DNA from: Fomitopsis serialis
Lineage: Eukaryota > Basidiomycota > Agaricomycetes > Polyporales > Fomitopsidaceae
Reading direction: 5' to 3'
Length of the DNA stretch: 64,000 nucleotides
Assembly: GCF_022376445.1 (NCBI RefSeq)
Contig: NW_025955014.1
Coordinates: forward strand, 62,001-126,000
The notes under the pieces were generated by a model that did not search any database, had not been told where the DNA came from, and was given only the letters and a program-made list of their open reading frames with translations. The number at the start of each line of letters is the position of its first letter. Position 1 is the stretch's first letter. This document shows, one piece after another, positions 34,911 through 45,879 of the stretch. A program made the position numbers and the translations under genes.

Positions 34911-36450
34911 ATGACCCAACTAGAATCTACTGAACCCCACCTCTCAGCCACGGAATTCTTCACGAATTTCGTCTCACAGCGCAAACCGGCCATAATTACT
35001 GGCCTTCCAAACGACCCGTCCTTCGCTGCGCAAAAATGGGTATGTCTTTCTTCAATGTACAATTGGTGCTACAGTTCACCTTCGTCTCGTAAAGACAGCC
35101 TTCCGATCTCGACTATCTGTCATCAAAAGCGGGTGACACTAAGGTCCTCGTAGAGCCCATGCACCCGACCACCCAGCAATTTGGCACGGACGTGCAACGG
35201 ATCTCGATGCCATTCCGCGACTTCCTCCTGTCGCTCAAAAATGACAAGGGCCCATACCAGTATCTGACGACGCAGTATTCCGGGGAGGAGTGGGACGCGC
35301 TGACCGTCTTCTCACCGCCGACGGGCGCGTTGAGGGATGAGTTTCCGGAGGTCCCGCGGATCATGGGAAACCTGTATCTGCAGCAGGCAAACCTCTGGCT
35401 AGGGAAGTCAAAGGATGGGACATCGTCAGGTCTGGTACGTATGGTTTTCTCTACAAGCTGCACTCCTGTTGACGCAGACCCTTCTAGCACCACGACTTCC
35501 ACGACAACCTGTACTGTCTGCTGAAAGGACGCAAGCGCTTCGTCCTCTACCCGCCACAGGAGCATGAAAACCTCTACCCGCACGGCACAGTGCACACCCT
35601 ACACCAAAATGGTGTCATTGCGTATGACAAGATGCTTCGCGCAGACGGACTCGATCATCGAGTCGCACTCCGTACACGCGTTGCCGTTCTCAAAAGACAA
35701 CTGGACGCCCTAGAAGTGAGCGGCGCCAAGTCAAAAGGTAAAGGAAAAGCGAAGGCAGCAACGAAAGAGAGGAAGGCCTTGGAGAAGGAGTACCTCAACT
35801 TGCGTGAGGAGCTGGAGGAGTTGGCGGAAGACGAGCAGTACGGGTTTCCGCTGGATGATGACGAGGATGGCGTGGAGCGTGTCGAAGACGGCAGCGACCT
35901 CGGCTCGCTCGCTGGAGACCTGGATGGTCAAGACGACTACGAGGCGCTCATGGGCGAGGACATGTTGGACGGAGGATCTGTGATGGGTGACGGTCAAGCC
36001 GGCGAGGCCTCAGAAGACAGTGAAAACCCGGAGGACCCGCCTTCATTCTCCCGGATCGCGACCGCGTTCCTACACAAGCAACTTGATTTGCCCACAACGG
36101 CGGTCGCGCCGTCTGACTCCACGCCCGCAGACTTCCTAAACCTCGCCAAGGCGAGTCCTCCGTACGTCGTCGAACTTTCCGCAGGGCAGATGTTGTATCT
36201 CCCGGCCTCGTGGTGGCACGAAGTCACGTCATCGTCGGATGGCGAGGAGGACGTGCATATGGCGCTGAACTGGTGGTTCTATCCGCCAGACGCGGATAGC
36301 TTCGAGGAGCCATACGCGGACAAGGTCGTCTGGGATCATCTCAGAGAGACTGGGCGGAAGCACGAGAAGGAGCTGGATTCAGCGAGCAATGAAGGAAAGA
36401 GAAAGCGCGAGGATGGCCATGAGTCACCGGCGAAAAAGCCGAAGAAGTAG
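34911..36450 (+). CDS. JmjC-domain (cupin) 2-oxoglutarate oxygenase
   Basis: Three exons (34911-35039, 35099-35434, 35488-36450) give 475 residues. The fold starts with FFTNFVSQRKPAIITGLP. The Fe(II) ligands are visible: HxD is His156-x-Asp158 in GLHHDFHDN, and the distal His is about residue 399 in LPASWWHEVTS. KGRKRFVLYPPQE follows the first ligands as in the JMJD/HSPBAP1-type cupins. Between the two ligand sites lies an unusually long insert (about residues 205-350) of Lys-rich coiled coil and very acidic sequence, so the catalytic domain is split. The C-terminus is a basic stretch (KKPKK), probably a nuclear signal. It should be a nuclear protein hydroxylase or demethylase; the target is unknown. 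It shares a short divergent promoter with the exonuclease. Confidence 0.85.
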
Positions 36451-36815
36451 GTCTATGGCCGTAAACCTCTTCTCCCTTTGTATGTCTGCTCGGATGTCTT
36501 ACTACCTGCAGACGTATTCATTTTGATGCCGTTCCAGAGTCGTCCTTCTTCTGCAGTTCATGTGCTCTCTAATACATCTAGCATCTGTGTTTTCGTCGGA
36601 GACGTGCTTGAGTGCATACAGAGGCGAGGGTGACGCGGGCGACACCGCCGGTGTAACTCGCAATGTGGCGAACAGACACTGCTCGAACCTGCTCGTTCCG
36701 CTCATTCTCGATCATTCGTCGGTAAGAAAGAAACGGAGAACATGGGACATGTGATGGCACGGCGACTGAGCGCGAGCACTGACGCAACACCTGCGTCGTT
36801 TGTTTTCGACGACAT
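36451..36815. other. Intergenic region upstream of hsp20
   Basis: This is the 3' flank of the JmjC gene. Short frames only, with no further gene recognised. Confidence 0.5.
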
Positions 36816-36828
36816 TTCCAGACTGTTC
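36816..36828 (+). promoter_or_regulatory. Heat-shock element
   Basis: TTCcaGACtgTTC is three alternating units of the heat-shock factor site (TTCnnGAAnnTTC) with one mismatch in the central unit. It sits 34 bases above the TATA box of the Hsp20 gene, an ideal place for heat-shock factor binding. Confidence 0.6.
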
Positions 36829-36861
36829 TGTCAAGCGCCCGCAGGCGAGCCTCCCCAGACG

Positions 36862-36868
36862 TATAAAA
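36862..36868 (+). promoter_or_regulatory. TATA box of the Hsp20 gene
   Basis: TATAAAA, about 120 bases before the ATG at 36986, implying a 5' leader near 90 bases. Confidence 0.6.
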
Positions 36869-36985
36869 GCCCGTCCCTCGTCACTCACTCCCCTCAAGCA
36901 GAAACATAATCACTTGAGACATCCGTTGACTACGCTCTACTTCAACTCATACCCTTCTCTTCTCTTCACGACACTAACGAACGAG

Positions 36986-37575
36986 ATGGCGCTTTCAACT
37001 TTCTTCACCGAGCCGTTCTACTCCATTGCGGACTTTGACCGCCTCTTCGACGAGGCCTTCTCTGCTCGCACAGGTGGCCAGAACAACGGCCGCGAGCTGC
37101 AGCAGCGGGATGCATCTTCGCGCTGGCTCCGTCCAAGGTATGTTGTCCTTGCTCCCGTTCCTATTCGGACTCGATGCTGATCACGGACGGATAGGATGGA
37201 CCTACATGAGGACAACCAGCAGAACCTAGTCACCGCGACGTTCGAGCTGCCCGGTCTCCACAAGGAGAACGTGTCGATCGACGTCCACAATGGGGTGCTC
37301 TCTGTCTCCGGCGAGTCGAAGGTCGAGGAGAAGCGGGACGAGAACGGGTACGCCGTCCGCGAGCGGCGGTTCGGCAAGTTCTCGCGCTCGCTGCCCCTCC
37401 CACAGGGAGTCAAGGTAAGCATATCTCGTCTGTTATCATGACCGCAACAAGGGTGCTGACTACGGCTGGCGTACAGGAGGAGAACATCAAGGCATCAATG
37501 GAGAACGGCGTGTTGACCGTTACGTTCCCGAAGACGACGCCAGACATGGCGCCGAAGAAGATCACGATCTCGTAA
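36986..37575 (+). CDS. Small heat-shock protein, Hsp20/alpha-crystallin family
   Basis: Three exons (36986-37137, 37195-37414, 37477-37575) encode 156 residues. The N-terminal arm has FYSIADFDRLFDEAF. The alpha-crystallin domain starts at about residue 51 with MDLHEDNQQNLVTATFELPG and includes KENVSIDVHNGVLSVSGE, YAVRERRFGKFSRSLPLPQG and the closing GVLTVTF strand. A short tail ends PKKITIS, giving the I-x-I/V-type anchor (ITI). It acts as an ATP-independent holdase in the cytosol, forming oligomers that bind unfolding proteins. The upstream heat-shock element and TATA box predict heat induction. Confidence 0.93.
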
Positions 37576-38851
37576 ACGCGTTCGGGCGTTGCAAGTTCGT
37601 GCAGGTGCGAACCTGGAGTACTCGGGTTTGCAGCGATTTGTCCATTGTAACATGCTTGTAGTATTGCGGGTTCGAGCGTAATACATCTTGTTTTCCTTTG
37701 AGAGTCCCTGCGTGCTGTGAGGTGAAGTGCCTTTGGTGTACTAAGTTCAGTGCAATGCTGGGTGGAACTTTCTCGTGCTGTGAAGAGCAATGAAGAGCAA
37801 TGTCGGCAAGAAAAGGATGGTTTAACTTGAATGGTCTACGGGTGAGCAAACCTGCGAAGGAATCCATCCGACAACCCATTCAAGAAGACTGAGGGTGGCG
37901 AGTACTGTACGTGTACTGTCATGAACGACGGCCAGCTGCTGGATATATGTAACAACTCTTCGGCGACTGATGTCAAACACGGCACCAGTGCAGGAGGCTG
38001 TCTATGTCTCACTGGGAGTCCAAACAGGCCTCATACTCATCTGTCGGACCCAGCTCATCAGTGAATCAATAGGAGTACCTCGGGATGTCACAGACGCACC
38101 CGCATCTAGCGACCACCGCATCGGCCTTTGAGTCACCGGCCTCAACGGTGAGGATATCAGTGCGCTCCGGACGGTGATATGAGCCTGAGACGGGTGGATG
38201 GCTGTGTCCTGAAAGCTGTCAATTACAACGAGAATACGGTCGAGTGCAACCGTTCTGTCCTTTAAACCACAGATCTAGACCACCAGATGTGCCGTGAATG
38301 TTCAGAACTCACTGCACGTCATTCTGTCAGTAGGCGCACCGGGCGGCCTCGGCTCCGCCGAAGTACTACGTTATCCAATGGAATTGGAGTCAACTTTCAT
38401 TGCGCTATGGCTTCCCAGGATAGGCCGGGAAGCAGATGAGTCAGGCCGGACTGTTTATTTACCACCAGTGTAAGTGCGCAACATACGCACGCGCACGACT
38501 ACAGAGCGGCACAGAGAAGAGGTTCAACTTTTTCCTTCGGTGATCGCGCGCCAGCCCGAGTAGCTGACGATGCGAGAGACTTCCCCCGAGTTCGGTATAT
38601 CGATGGTATAAGCTCAACGCGCAGGTCCGAGACGTCGGAGACGGTCCTAAGATATGGGCAGGAGCACCTAAAAGGTGCAATAGCGAAGACAATAGGATGC
38701 TTCAACAAGGGGACAAGGCACCCACACGGAGCTGTGTGGGGCTTCCCACTCTACGTCCGTTCGAAGGCCTACGAGGGCCTGGAGGGATGTTGGATTGCGT
38801 GCGCAAAAAGGAAGACCGAACCTCACACCTGCTTCCGTCTGCGGGACACGA
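37576..38851. other. Intergenic region between hsp20 and SDR copy 1
   Basis: About 1.3 kb with no recognised gene. A G+C motif, GGGCGGCCTCGGCTCCGC (38340-38357), is repeated almost exactly ahead of SDR copy 2 at about 46970. Confidence 0.5.
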
Positions 38852-38858
38852 TATAAGG
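38852..38858 (+). promoter_or_regulatory. TATA box of SDR copy 1
   Basis: ATATAAGG context, 87-93 bases before the ATG at 38945. The same word stands at the matching place before SDR copy 2. Confidence 0.5.
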
Positions 38859-38944
38859 TCTGGCTGTGACCCTTCTATGCAACATACGAATCTAATCTCA
38901 ATCCCCTCGCTGTACACCTGAGACCCTGAGCCCTGTAGTGAACT

Positions 38945-40033
38945 ATGCCTTCGTACGCCATCATAGGGGGGTCCCGTGGCATCGGTCTGGAGTTTGTCCG
39001 TCAGCTCGTACGTACCGCTCCGGAAAATCACCAACCTCATACTGACCCAGACATCCATCCGTATAGGCACTGAATGAGGAGAATACCGTCTTCGTGACGG
39101 TCCGCAACAAGGACAAGTCCACACACCTGCGCGCCACCGTGGCCCAGCTGCCGCACAAGAACGTACGCATCCTACAAGCGGACGTGGTGGACAAGCAAGC
39201 GATCAAGGTGCGAGCACACCTGCATATCGTCTTCTGCCCGCGCTCAAAATACCTGGTAGAATGCGGCAACTGAGTTGGGCAGGCTCTCCGGCGGTGGCTT
39301 AGATATCCTGATATACAACGCGGCTCGCCTCGAATTTGACAATTTACTTCGCGGGCCTGGAGACTAGTAAGCCCTTCTTGATGAAATCGACATCTCAATT
39401 CATGCTGCTCCATAGCGACAATGACGAGGAATTGGACGAGGAGTTCATACAGTCCGTGCGTACTTGGCGATGATCATGCTGAACGACTCTTGAACGACAG
39501 CTCCCTCCAGTTCAAAGTGAACGTACTAGGGCCCATTCACATCGTCAACAACTTCCTGCCGCTCCTTCGCAAAGGCTCTGCGAAGAAGATTATCATCTTG
39601 GGCAGTGAAGGGGGCGAGCGTAGCTTCGTGCAACACGTGCATATCTCTGGATTAGGCGCATACGGCGTAACAAAGGCCGCGGAACACATGGTCGCGACGA
39701 AGTACGCCGTTGCCCTCGAGAACGAAGGTTTCACTGTCGTGTCCGTGAGTCCGGGCTTCGTGGATGTTTCTGGTACTAACAGCGAGCCGCGTACGTGGTC
39801 CCTGCTTGTAAGAGAATTTGGTACTGACCAGCTCGGACGCTGCAGTGTCCGAAGGGGACGCTTCGAAGTTCAACGATCTCGTGGTCCAGCACTTCGCGGC
39901 TTTTCCGAACGCAGGCACGCTGCTTACGCCTGAACAGGCTGTAAAGCGGCTACTGCTTGACATCAATAACATAGGCCCCGCGGAGTCTGGAACTTTCAGA
40001 CCATACCCGGAATTTGACACGAACAAGCGGTAG
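38945..40033 (+). CDS. Short-chain dehydrogenase/reductase (SDR), copy 1
   Basis: A classical SDR of about 250 residues in six exons. It has the cofactor motif GGSRGIGLEFVRQL, an NNAG-like YNAARLEF, the active Ser region IILGSEGGE and the catalytic YGVTK (Tyr-x3-Lys). The codon for Tyr between RGPGD and DNDEELDEEF is split across an intron (TA|C), so the apparent stop at the end of that exon is not real. The later part reads VVSVSPGFVDVSGTNSEP, and the last exon ends TLLTPEQAVKRLLLDI...EFDTNKR. It is of the sniffer/C-factor-like type with NAD(P)H. The substrate is unknown. It faces MFS copy 1 convergently, and this SDR/MFS pair is duplicated next door. Confidence 0.87.
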
Positions 40034-40729
40034 AGGGTCATCGGGGATTGCAGTGTCCCGTCTGTGTATTGGGAGTCAGACTGTCGTACAATTCACTTGG
40101 ACTCAACTCAGCCACTGCAGCAGCGAGACGGCGCATCACTGAGATGTTTGTGGTGATCACTGGATTCCGTAGCAATGTGGAAGGTGAGAGATCCTCCGAA
40201 GAATGGTTCCTCGGAGTACGAGAACTTACCGCTCGAAAATCCCTCACGGAGTGATAAATCAGGGTGGACAGATGTGTGTCTCTGACAGCCTGAGATTGTT
40301 GCAGATGAGCTTGGTCGCCGTGCACGGTAGCAAGTCGCGACAACGTCGACGACGCAGCCAGCGATGGTCATGGTAGCCTGAGGCAGTCCGAGTCTGAGGA
40401 TCCCGAGTCGCCGAGTCGCTGGACGCACTGGCCGCGGCGCAGCGACGCCGTGGTCCAAGACGTGTCCCATCATCGAGATCCGCCGGCCCGGAGCCGGTGG
40501 GTGCGCCACAAGCTGTGAATGCATTCACCGCGACCCAACCGCGACCTCATTCTCAGACTAATTACCACCAAACATGATGATAATACCGTACTAGTAGCGC
40601 CGTCGATATCAAGCATGAATAGTATCCATGAACCACTTGGGTCAACTGCTATTAAGGTGTAGTAGATAAGTATTCTGTGAAGTAACACACCAGTGGCAGC
40701 GCGACTCGGAGTACATCTCCGCCCACAAT
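40034..40729. other. Intergenic region with one copy of a dispersed repeat
   Basis: The segment 40266-40509 is a minus-strand copy of the repeat described at 58879-59067. The rest, the 3' flanks of the convergent SDR and MFS genes, has no recognised content. Confidence 0.5.
40266..40509 (-). repeat. Dispersed repeat near SDR genes, copy A
   Basis: In reverse complement this contains CTACCATGACCATCGCTGG and CTCAGGCTGTCAGAG in the same order as 58879-59067, with an internal length difference. A shorter relative lies at 43549-43635. Confidence 0.6.
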
Positions 40730-42589
40730 TCAAACTCGCTGTGTTCCTTTCCTCCTTACAGCGAGTACCCTAGCGTATCCTAGACACACAGTGCCTGCGA
40801 GCATAACAACCTGTGAAGAGAAGCCCACAAATCTCTTATCAGCACCGGTTCCATATGAAGCAAAGGACGGACACGCACACCGCTGAAGATGATCGGCTTC
40901 GTCCAGTCATCTTGCGGGCCTAAGAGCGCGCCACTGATGGGGGACCCTGTGAGCATTGCGAACCCACAGAACCAGTATCCCAAGCCTATACGAATGCTAT
41001 GCGTTTGATGAGCTACGGTACGGAAGGCTGCCAAGTCACGGTGACTCACCCAATTTCATCAGGGCTTCGAGACATAGAAGCGAATGCGGGCGGGCACATC
41101 GCGTTGACTGGGTTTGCCCTAATGAATTAGTACACCTCACTGAATGTCGAGCGGGGACACATACGACCACCCGAAAATGCCCCATACAGAATGGTGAAGA
41201 CGATGACGGCTCCGGGAGTTGTCGCCGCGAACATGACGAAGACCAGCGCACCGGTTATTCCCGCGAGGGGCGTGATGATGTTGAGGGTTCCTACGCGGTC
41301 AGCGATGGCGTTAGGAATTGTCCGACCGATGATTGAGGACGCATTGAGGATCGCGATCTGTCAGAGATGAGAACCTAGTTCACGTGGGCTTTTTGTGTAC
41401 AGGATTACCGTGTAGAACGCGAGCGTCTCCGAAAGCCTGTGTTTGTTGACCCATAGCTGAAGGTAGAAATCTAAGCGGTGTTGTAAATTCTTTATGTTAT
41501 TCTTATATCACCGACGCATTGCCCACTCACAGGGTAGGAACACGCCTAGAAGACAGAGAACGGCGCCAACATTCAACCACAGATACGGAGCGTCTGTCAG
41601 GATGTCCCGTATTTTTGGCTTCGGAAGGTCATTTCCGCCAGCAGCCTTCCGCCGCTGCCTCGCGCTCGGTAGGCGAGTGCGGAGCACACAATTTGCGACG
41701 ACGAGCATTCCAAGCGTGATGAACCCCGCGGCGCGCACACCCCACGCGAAGCCGATGCTTTTGAAGAGCTGGTTGAGCATGATTGGATAAACGATACCCC
41801 CAAAAGAAGCGCCTATCGCGCGAAGTCAGTGGCTCTATGGAGGCAAGGATTGAGCGAGATTGATTCTCACCGCTGAGCACGAGGCCCATCATGAGGGAAC
41901 GGTGACGGCGCCAGTAGTGAGATTGAACGGAGAGCGCGGGGACCAGGAGCAAGCCAGACCCGAAGCCAATGCCGATGCCTTGGGACAAGATGATCTGGTA
42001 GTACTTCATCGGGTCTGCGAGGGAGAGCATCATCATGCTACACATTGTCCATGAGCACACAACTGGAGAGAGCGCGAAATGGCCGAACCAAAAGATGACG
42101 AGAATTGTCCCAACTGCCATCTCGAGGCGGAAGTATCCTTCATCGAAGAGCTTGCCTGCGGGAAACCCCAGAACAAACAGGAAGAACAGCTGCGTGGAAT
42201 GTGAGTATGTGGACTTGCAGTCATACAATGCTGTTTTACCTGAAGGGAGCCTATCCAGCTGATATTCGACGAAGACGATGTGCCCGCGTTGACATAGTAT
42301 GCTTCAAACACTCCGAACGAGCTCGCGAACCCAAACGTACAGAACGACACAAGCCATCTAGCCGGATTGGTCAGTAAACGACTATAACGACATAACAACA
42401 GCCGTACCCTCCAAAAACGGACAGCCAAGCCTGCAATCCACCGTCAGGTATGATGGCTGCCTGTGTGGTAGCAGATACTTCCTCGGATGTCGGCTGATCA
42501 AGCATACTTGGACTGAGCTTCGCCAATGTCTCAGATCCCTCGACGACGGTCTTCTCATGTACGCTTGATTGGGGGGGCATCACATCCAT
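40730..42589 (-). CDS. MFS transporter, monocarboxylate-transporter-like (SLC16 type), copy 1
   Basis: This is a 12-helix major facilitator. The acidic, unstructured N-terminus (MDVMPPQSSVHEK...) leads to IPDGGLQAWLSVFGGW, the MCT signature (DGG-x-W-V/L), and then FGFASSFGVFEAYYV and SSSSNISWIGSLQ. Further helices include MLSLADPMKYYQIILSQGIG, GASFGGIVYPIMLNQLF (after a short exon join), ASSIIGRTIPNAIADRVG, ITGALVFVMFAATTPGAVIV, LGYWFCGFAMLTGSPISGAL and a last helix ending ARVLAVRRKGTQRV. About nine exons. Transporters of this family move monocarboxylates, riboflavin or secondary metabolites across the plasma membrane with protons; the substrate here is unknown. It is a near copy of the gene at 44010-45879. 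Confidence 0.87.
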
Positions 42590-44009
42590 GATGAGTGGAG
42601 GAAGGCACGGGTACTAGTGGGGAGAAGATAAGCTTAGGGAACGGCTTTATGTGTGCAGTATAATATGAGAAACTAACGCGACTCATCGGAGACCCCTCCG
42701 GGGCGTAGAATGTCTCAGGCGTACCCGAACGCTTCCATAGCCCCACGACTCGCCGGGGGATTGTGTCTGAGCTCCTGTCCGTCCTTGACATCGCAGAGCT
42801 AGTCATATGCGATTACGAGGCACGACGTTGCGGGGACCAACATAATCACTGAGTACTGAGCGCTGAGCTTCAACAGCGCGAGCAGCGGAGGACGGTACCT
42901 GTCTTGGCAACTAGCTGGATTAGTGGGTCCTGTGTCCTTCGACGCGGCTGAACGAATGGCCGACAATGCACGCCATGGCCCATGAGAAGCTAGATAAAAA
43001 TTAATTTCAATCTGTATGCACCTCGCATAACTTGTACGGACAACGGTCACCGTCGCAGCTGTTGAACTTCCGCCTCCAGAGCAAGCTAGGGCCCTTACAT
43101 ACGGCGGGGCCTTCCTACCGCTCCTCCGTAAATTGAAGGGATATTGTTGGCGTAAACATAAGGCAGCGAGGGATTACCAAGGGAAGTGCGCACATCCGGG
43201 GCATGCAACTCTCCGAGACAGCCGGGCATGTCGGAACGACGAAGGCAGTCTATAGCAGCAGATCTAGAACATGACATTGGTAGCGACATAGCAGCCGCAG
43301 CGCTAGAGCCTGAGACTCTGGTCTTATTCGACGAGGATTCACTGTAGTATATGTGAGCCTAGAATTTGCATTGGATGAAGCGACCCGCGTACGTGATCTT
43401 ACTCTGCCAGACAACAGCGTGCTGTGCTGATAACCAGTCCCCCATACTAACTGAGACCTTGAACACGATCTCTTCGACGTAAGGGAGGGCAGTTGCATAT
43501 GGAACGACGACAGTACTTGAAGCTTGATGCATGGTCAACGAGCGCTCAGCGATGGTCATGGCCGCGCCCAGGTCCTCGCCCTTGTCCCGCCCGCGTCGCG
43601 CTCGTCCGGTCCTGCCGGCCCGGGGAGGCTGGTTAACTCAAAGTCCTCCTCGTAAAACTTCATGATATTTTGGCCTCGCGGTTCGTTGGTTGCGAATGGT
43701 ACAACGTACGCATGAACTACACAGGTCGATGTTAATGACTACTGTATGGCACATCAACGTTTCAACGCCGGCCTTCGTGAATTCAGTTTGAGGTTCGCTC
43801 GCCTCTCTTAGACTCCATTGGAATTAGTGAGCCAGAAGTGTGACGAAACTTCTCGCCTATGACCTACTACACGGGTGGCGCTACGAATCTATGATGCATG
43901 AATGGTCGTAAAGTACTTCGGTCGTCACCAATTCATCCATGGTGTCGTAAATACAGTAGGCCAGTGATACGCATCCGCAGCGCAATGACCCTGAGATTGT
44001 GTCCACAGA
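42590..44009. other. Intergenic region between the two MFS copies
   Basis: About 1.4 kb. A minus-strand frame at 43359-43559 is open but unlike any family I know. A partial dispersed repeat lies at 43549-43635. No supported gene. Confidence 0.5.
43549..43635 (-). repeat. Dispersed repeat, partial copy C
   Basis: GCGATGGTCATGG near its start and CCGGCCCGG near its end match copy A in the same order and strand, with much divergence between. It is shorter than copies A and B. Confidence 0.4.
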
Positions 44010-45879
44010 TCAGACTCGCCGGGATCCTTTCCGCCTCGCGACGAGTACCCGCGCGTATCCTATGCACGCAGCTCCTGCGAGCAAGACGATCTACATCGAT
44101 TTACGCGTCATATCAGCGAGAATTTTGCACAAGACAAGTAATGAACACGCACCCCGCTAAAGATGATCGGCTTCGCCCAGTCATCTTGTGGGCCCAAGAG
44201 CGCGCCGCTGATAGGTGTCCCAGTTAGCATCGCGAGTGAGCAGAAGCAGTACCCGAAACCTATACGGATGCTGTGCATTATATGCGTGAGCAATGACGTG
44301 AAGGTAATGTCATGGAGAGGTACACTTGCCCAATCTCATCTGGGCTGCGAGACATAGATGCCAGCGTGGGCGGGAGCATCGCGATGACTGAGTGCGTTCG
44401 ATAGACTAAGTTCCCAGTGAAACCAGATTTAGCAGAGGAACATACAGCCACCCGAGAACGCCCCATACAGAATCGCGAAGACGATAACAGCGCCGGGCGT
44501 CGTCGCCGCGAACATGACGAAGACCAGTGCGCCAGTTATGACGGCGAGGGGCGCGAGTGTGTTGAGCGTTCCTATGCGGTCAGAAATGGCGTTTGGAACA
44601 GTCCGACCGATGATTGAGGAGGCATTGAGGATCGCAATCTATCAGAGGTGAGATGAGAACTGAGTTGATGCGGCTTCGATGTGGGCATGTTCACCGTGTA
44701 AAACGCGAGCGTATCCGAGAGCTCATGTCGGCTCACCCATAATTGAAGGTAGAAGTCTGCGCAGCACGCCAAGTTAAGTCGTTAGATGCTCGTACTTACC
44801 AGTATATTGTCTGTCTACTCACAAGGTAGAAACACGCCCCACAGGCCCAAAAAGCCACCAACGCTCATCCACAGATACGGAGTGTCCGTCAGTATATCCC
44901 GTATTCTCGGCTTCGGTAGGTCCCTTCCACCAGCAACCTTCCGCCGCTCCCTTGCGCTCGGTAGGCGTGTGCGGAGCACACAATTTGCGACGACGAGAAA
45001 GCCAAGCGTCATGAAGCCTGCGGCGCGCACACCCCATGCGAAGCCGACGCCGTTGTTGAAGAGCTGGTTGAGCATGATGGGATAGAGGATACCCCCGAAG
45101 GAGGCGCCTGCCACCTTGGATCAGTACCTGCATATGAGGCAACGGTTGAGTAAATTGTAACACGTACCGCTGAGAACAATCCCCATGACTAGGGAACGCT
45201 TTCTCCGCCAGTGATGAGACTGAATGGAGAGCGCGGGGACTAGAAGCAATCCAGACCCTATTCCTATACCGATCCCCTGAGACAATATTAATTGGTAGTA
45301 CTTTGTCGGGTCCGCGAGGGAGAGCATCATCATACTACATCATAATTCCGTAAGTATGTTCCCTAGGATTACCGTGACTTGGACGTACCAAAACACCAGG
45401 AACAATGATCCGAAGGCGAGCTCGAAGCGGTAGTAGCCTTCATCGAAGAGCTTGCCTGCGGGAAGGCCCATGGCAAACAGGAAAAAGAACTGCGCAAGCT
45501 ATGAGGATGGATATGTACGTTCGCGCAATGCTAGTGTTACCTGAAGTGAACCTATCCAGCTGATATTTGACGAAGACGATGTGCCCGCGTTGACATAGTA
45601 CGCTTCAAACACTCCGAACGAGCTGGCGAACCCAAAGGCACAGAACGACACAAGCCATCTGCCCAGATTGATCAGTAGACATATGACATGAGGTTGACGA
45701 CCTTACCCTCCAAGAACGGATAACCAAGCCTGCAACCCACCATCAGGTATGTCGATTTCCTGTGTGGGCGCGAGCACCTTATCGACCTCGGCCACGGACT
45801 CGGATCTGGGCTGTTCAGTCATACTTGAACTTCGCTTCGTCAATGTCTCTAAGCCTTCCACAGCAGGTTTCCCCTGCAT
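44010..45879 (-). CDS. MFS transporter, monocarboxylate-transporter-like, copy 2
   Basis: A paralogue of the gene at 40730 with the same exon plan. The start at 45879 (MQGKPAVEGLETLTKRSS) is chosen by alignment with copy 1. The MCT signature is IPDGGLQAWLSVLGGW. Helices include FGFASSFGVFEAYYVNAG, FFFLFAMGLPAGKLFDEGYY, MLSLADPTKYYQLILSQGIG, GASFGGILYPIMLNQLFNN, SSIIGRTVPNAISDRIGTLN and IGFGYCFCSLAMLTGTPISG, and the end is ARVLVARRKGSRRV. The differences from copy 1 lie mainly in the N-terminal tail and at scattered positions, so both probably remain functional. Same strand and tandem with copy 1, and upstream of SDR copy 2, as if an SDR/MFS module had been doubled. Substrate unknown. Confidence 0.87.

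Noticed and set aside
33875..35062. A 395-codon minus-strand frame reading through the JmjC start region
   Set aside because: Its middle is the real N-terminal exon of the RNA exonuclease (from 34672). The parts upstream and downstream are antisense or intronic.
43250..43559. A possible small gene on the minus strand between the MFS copies
   Set aside because: The frame is open for 66 codons but shows no domain, splice partner or conservation with the matching place near MFS copy 2.
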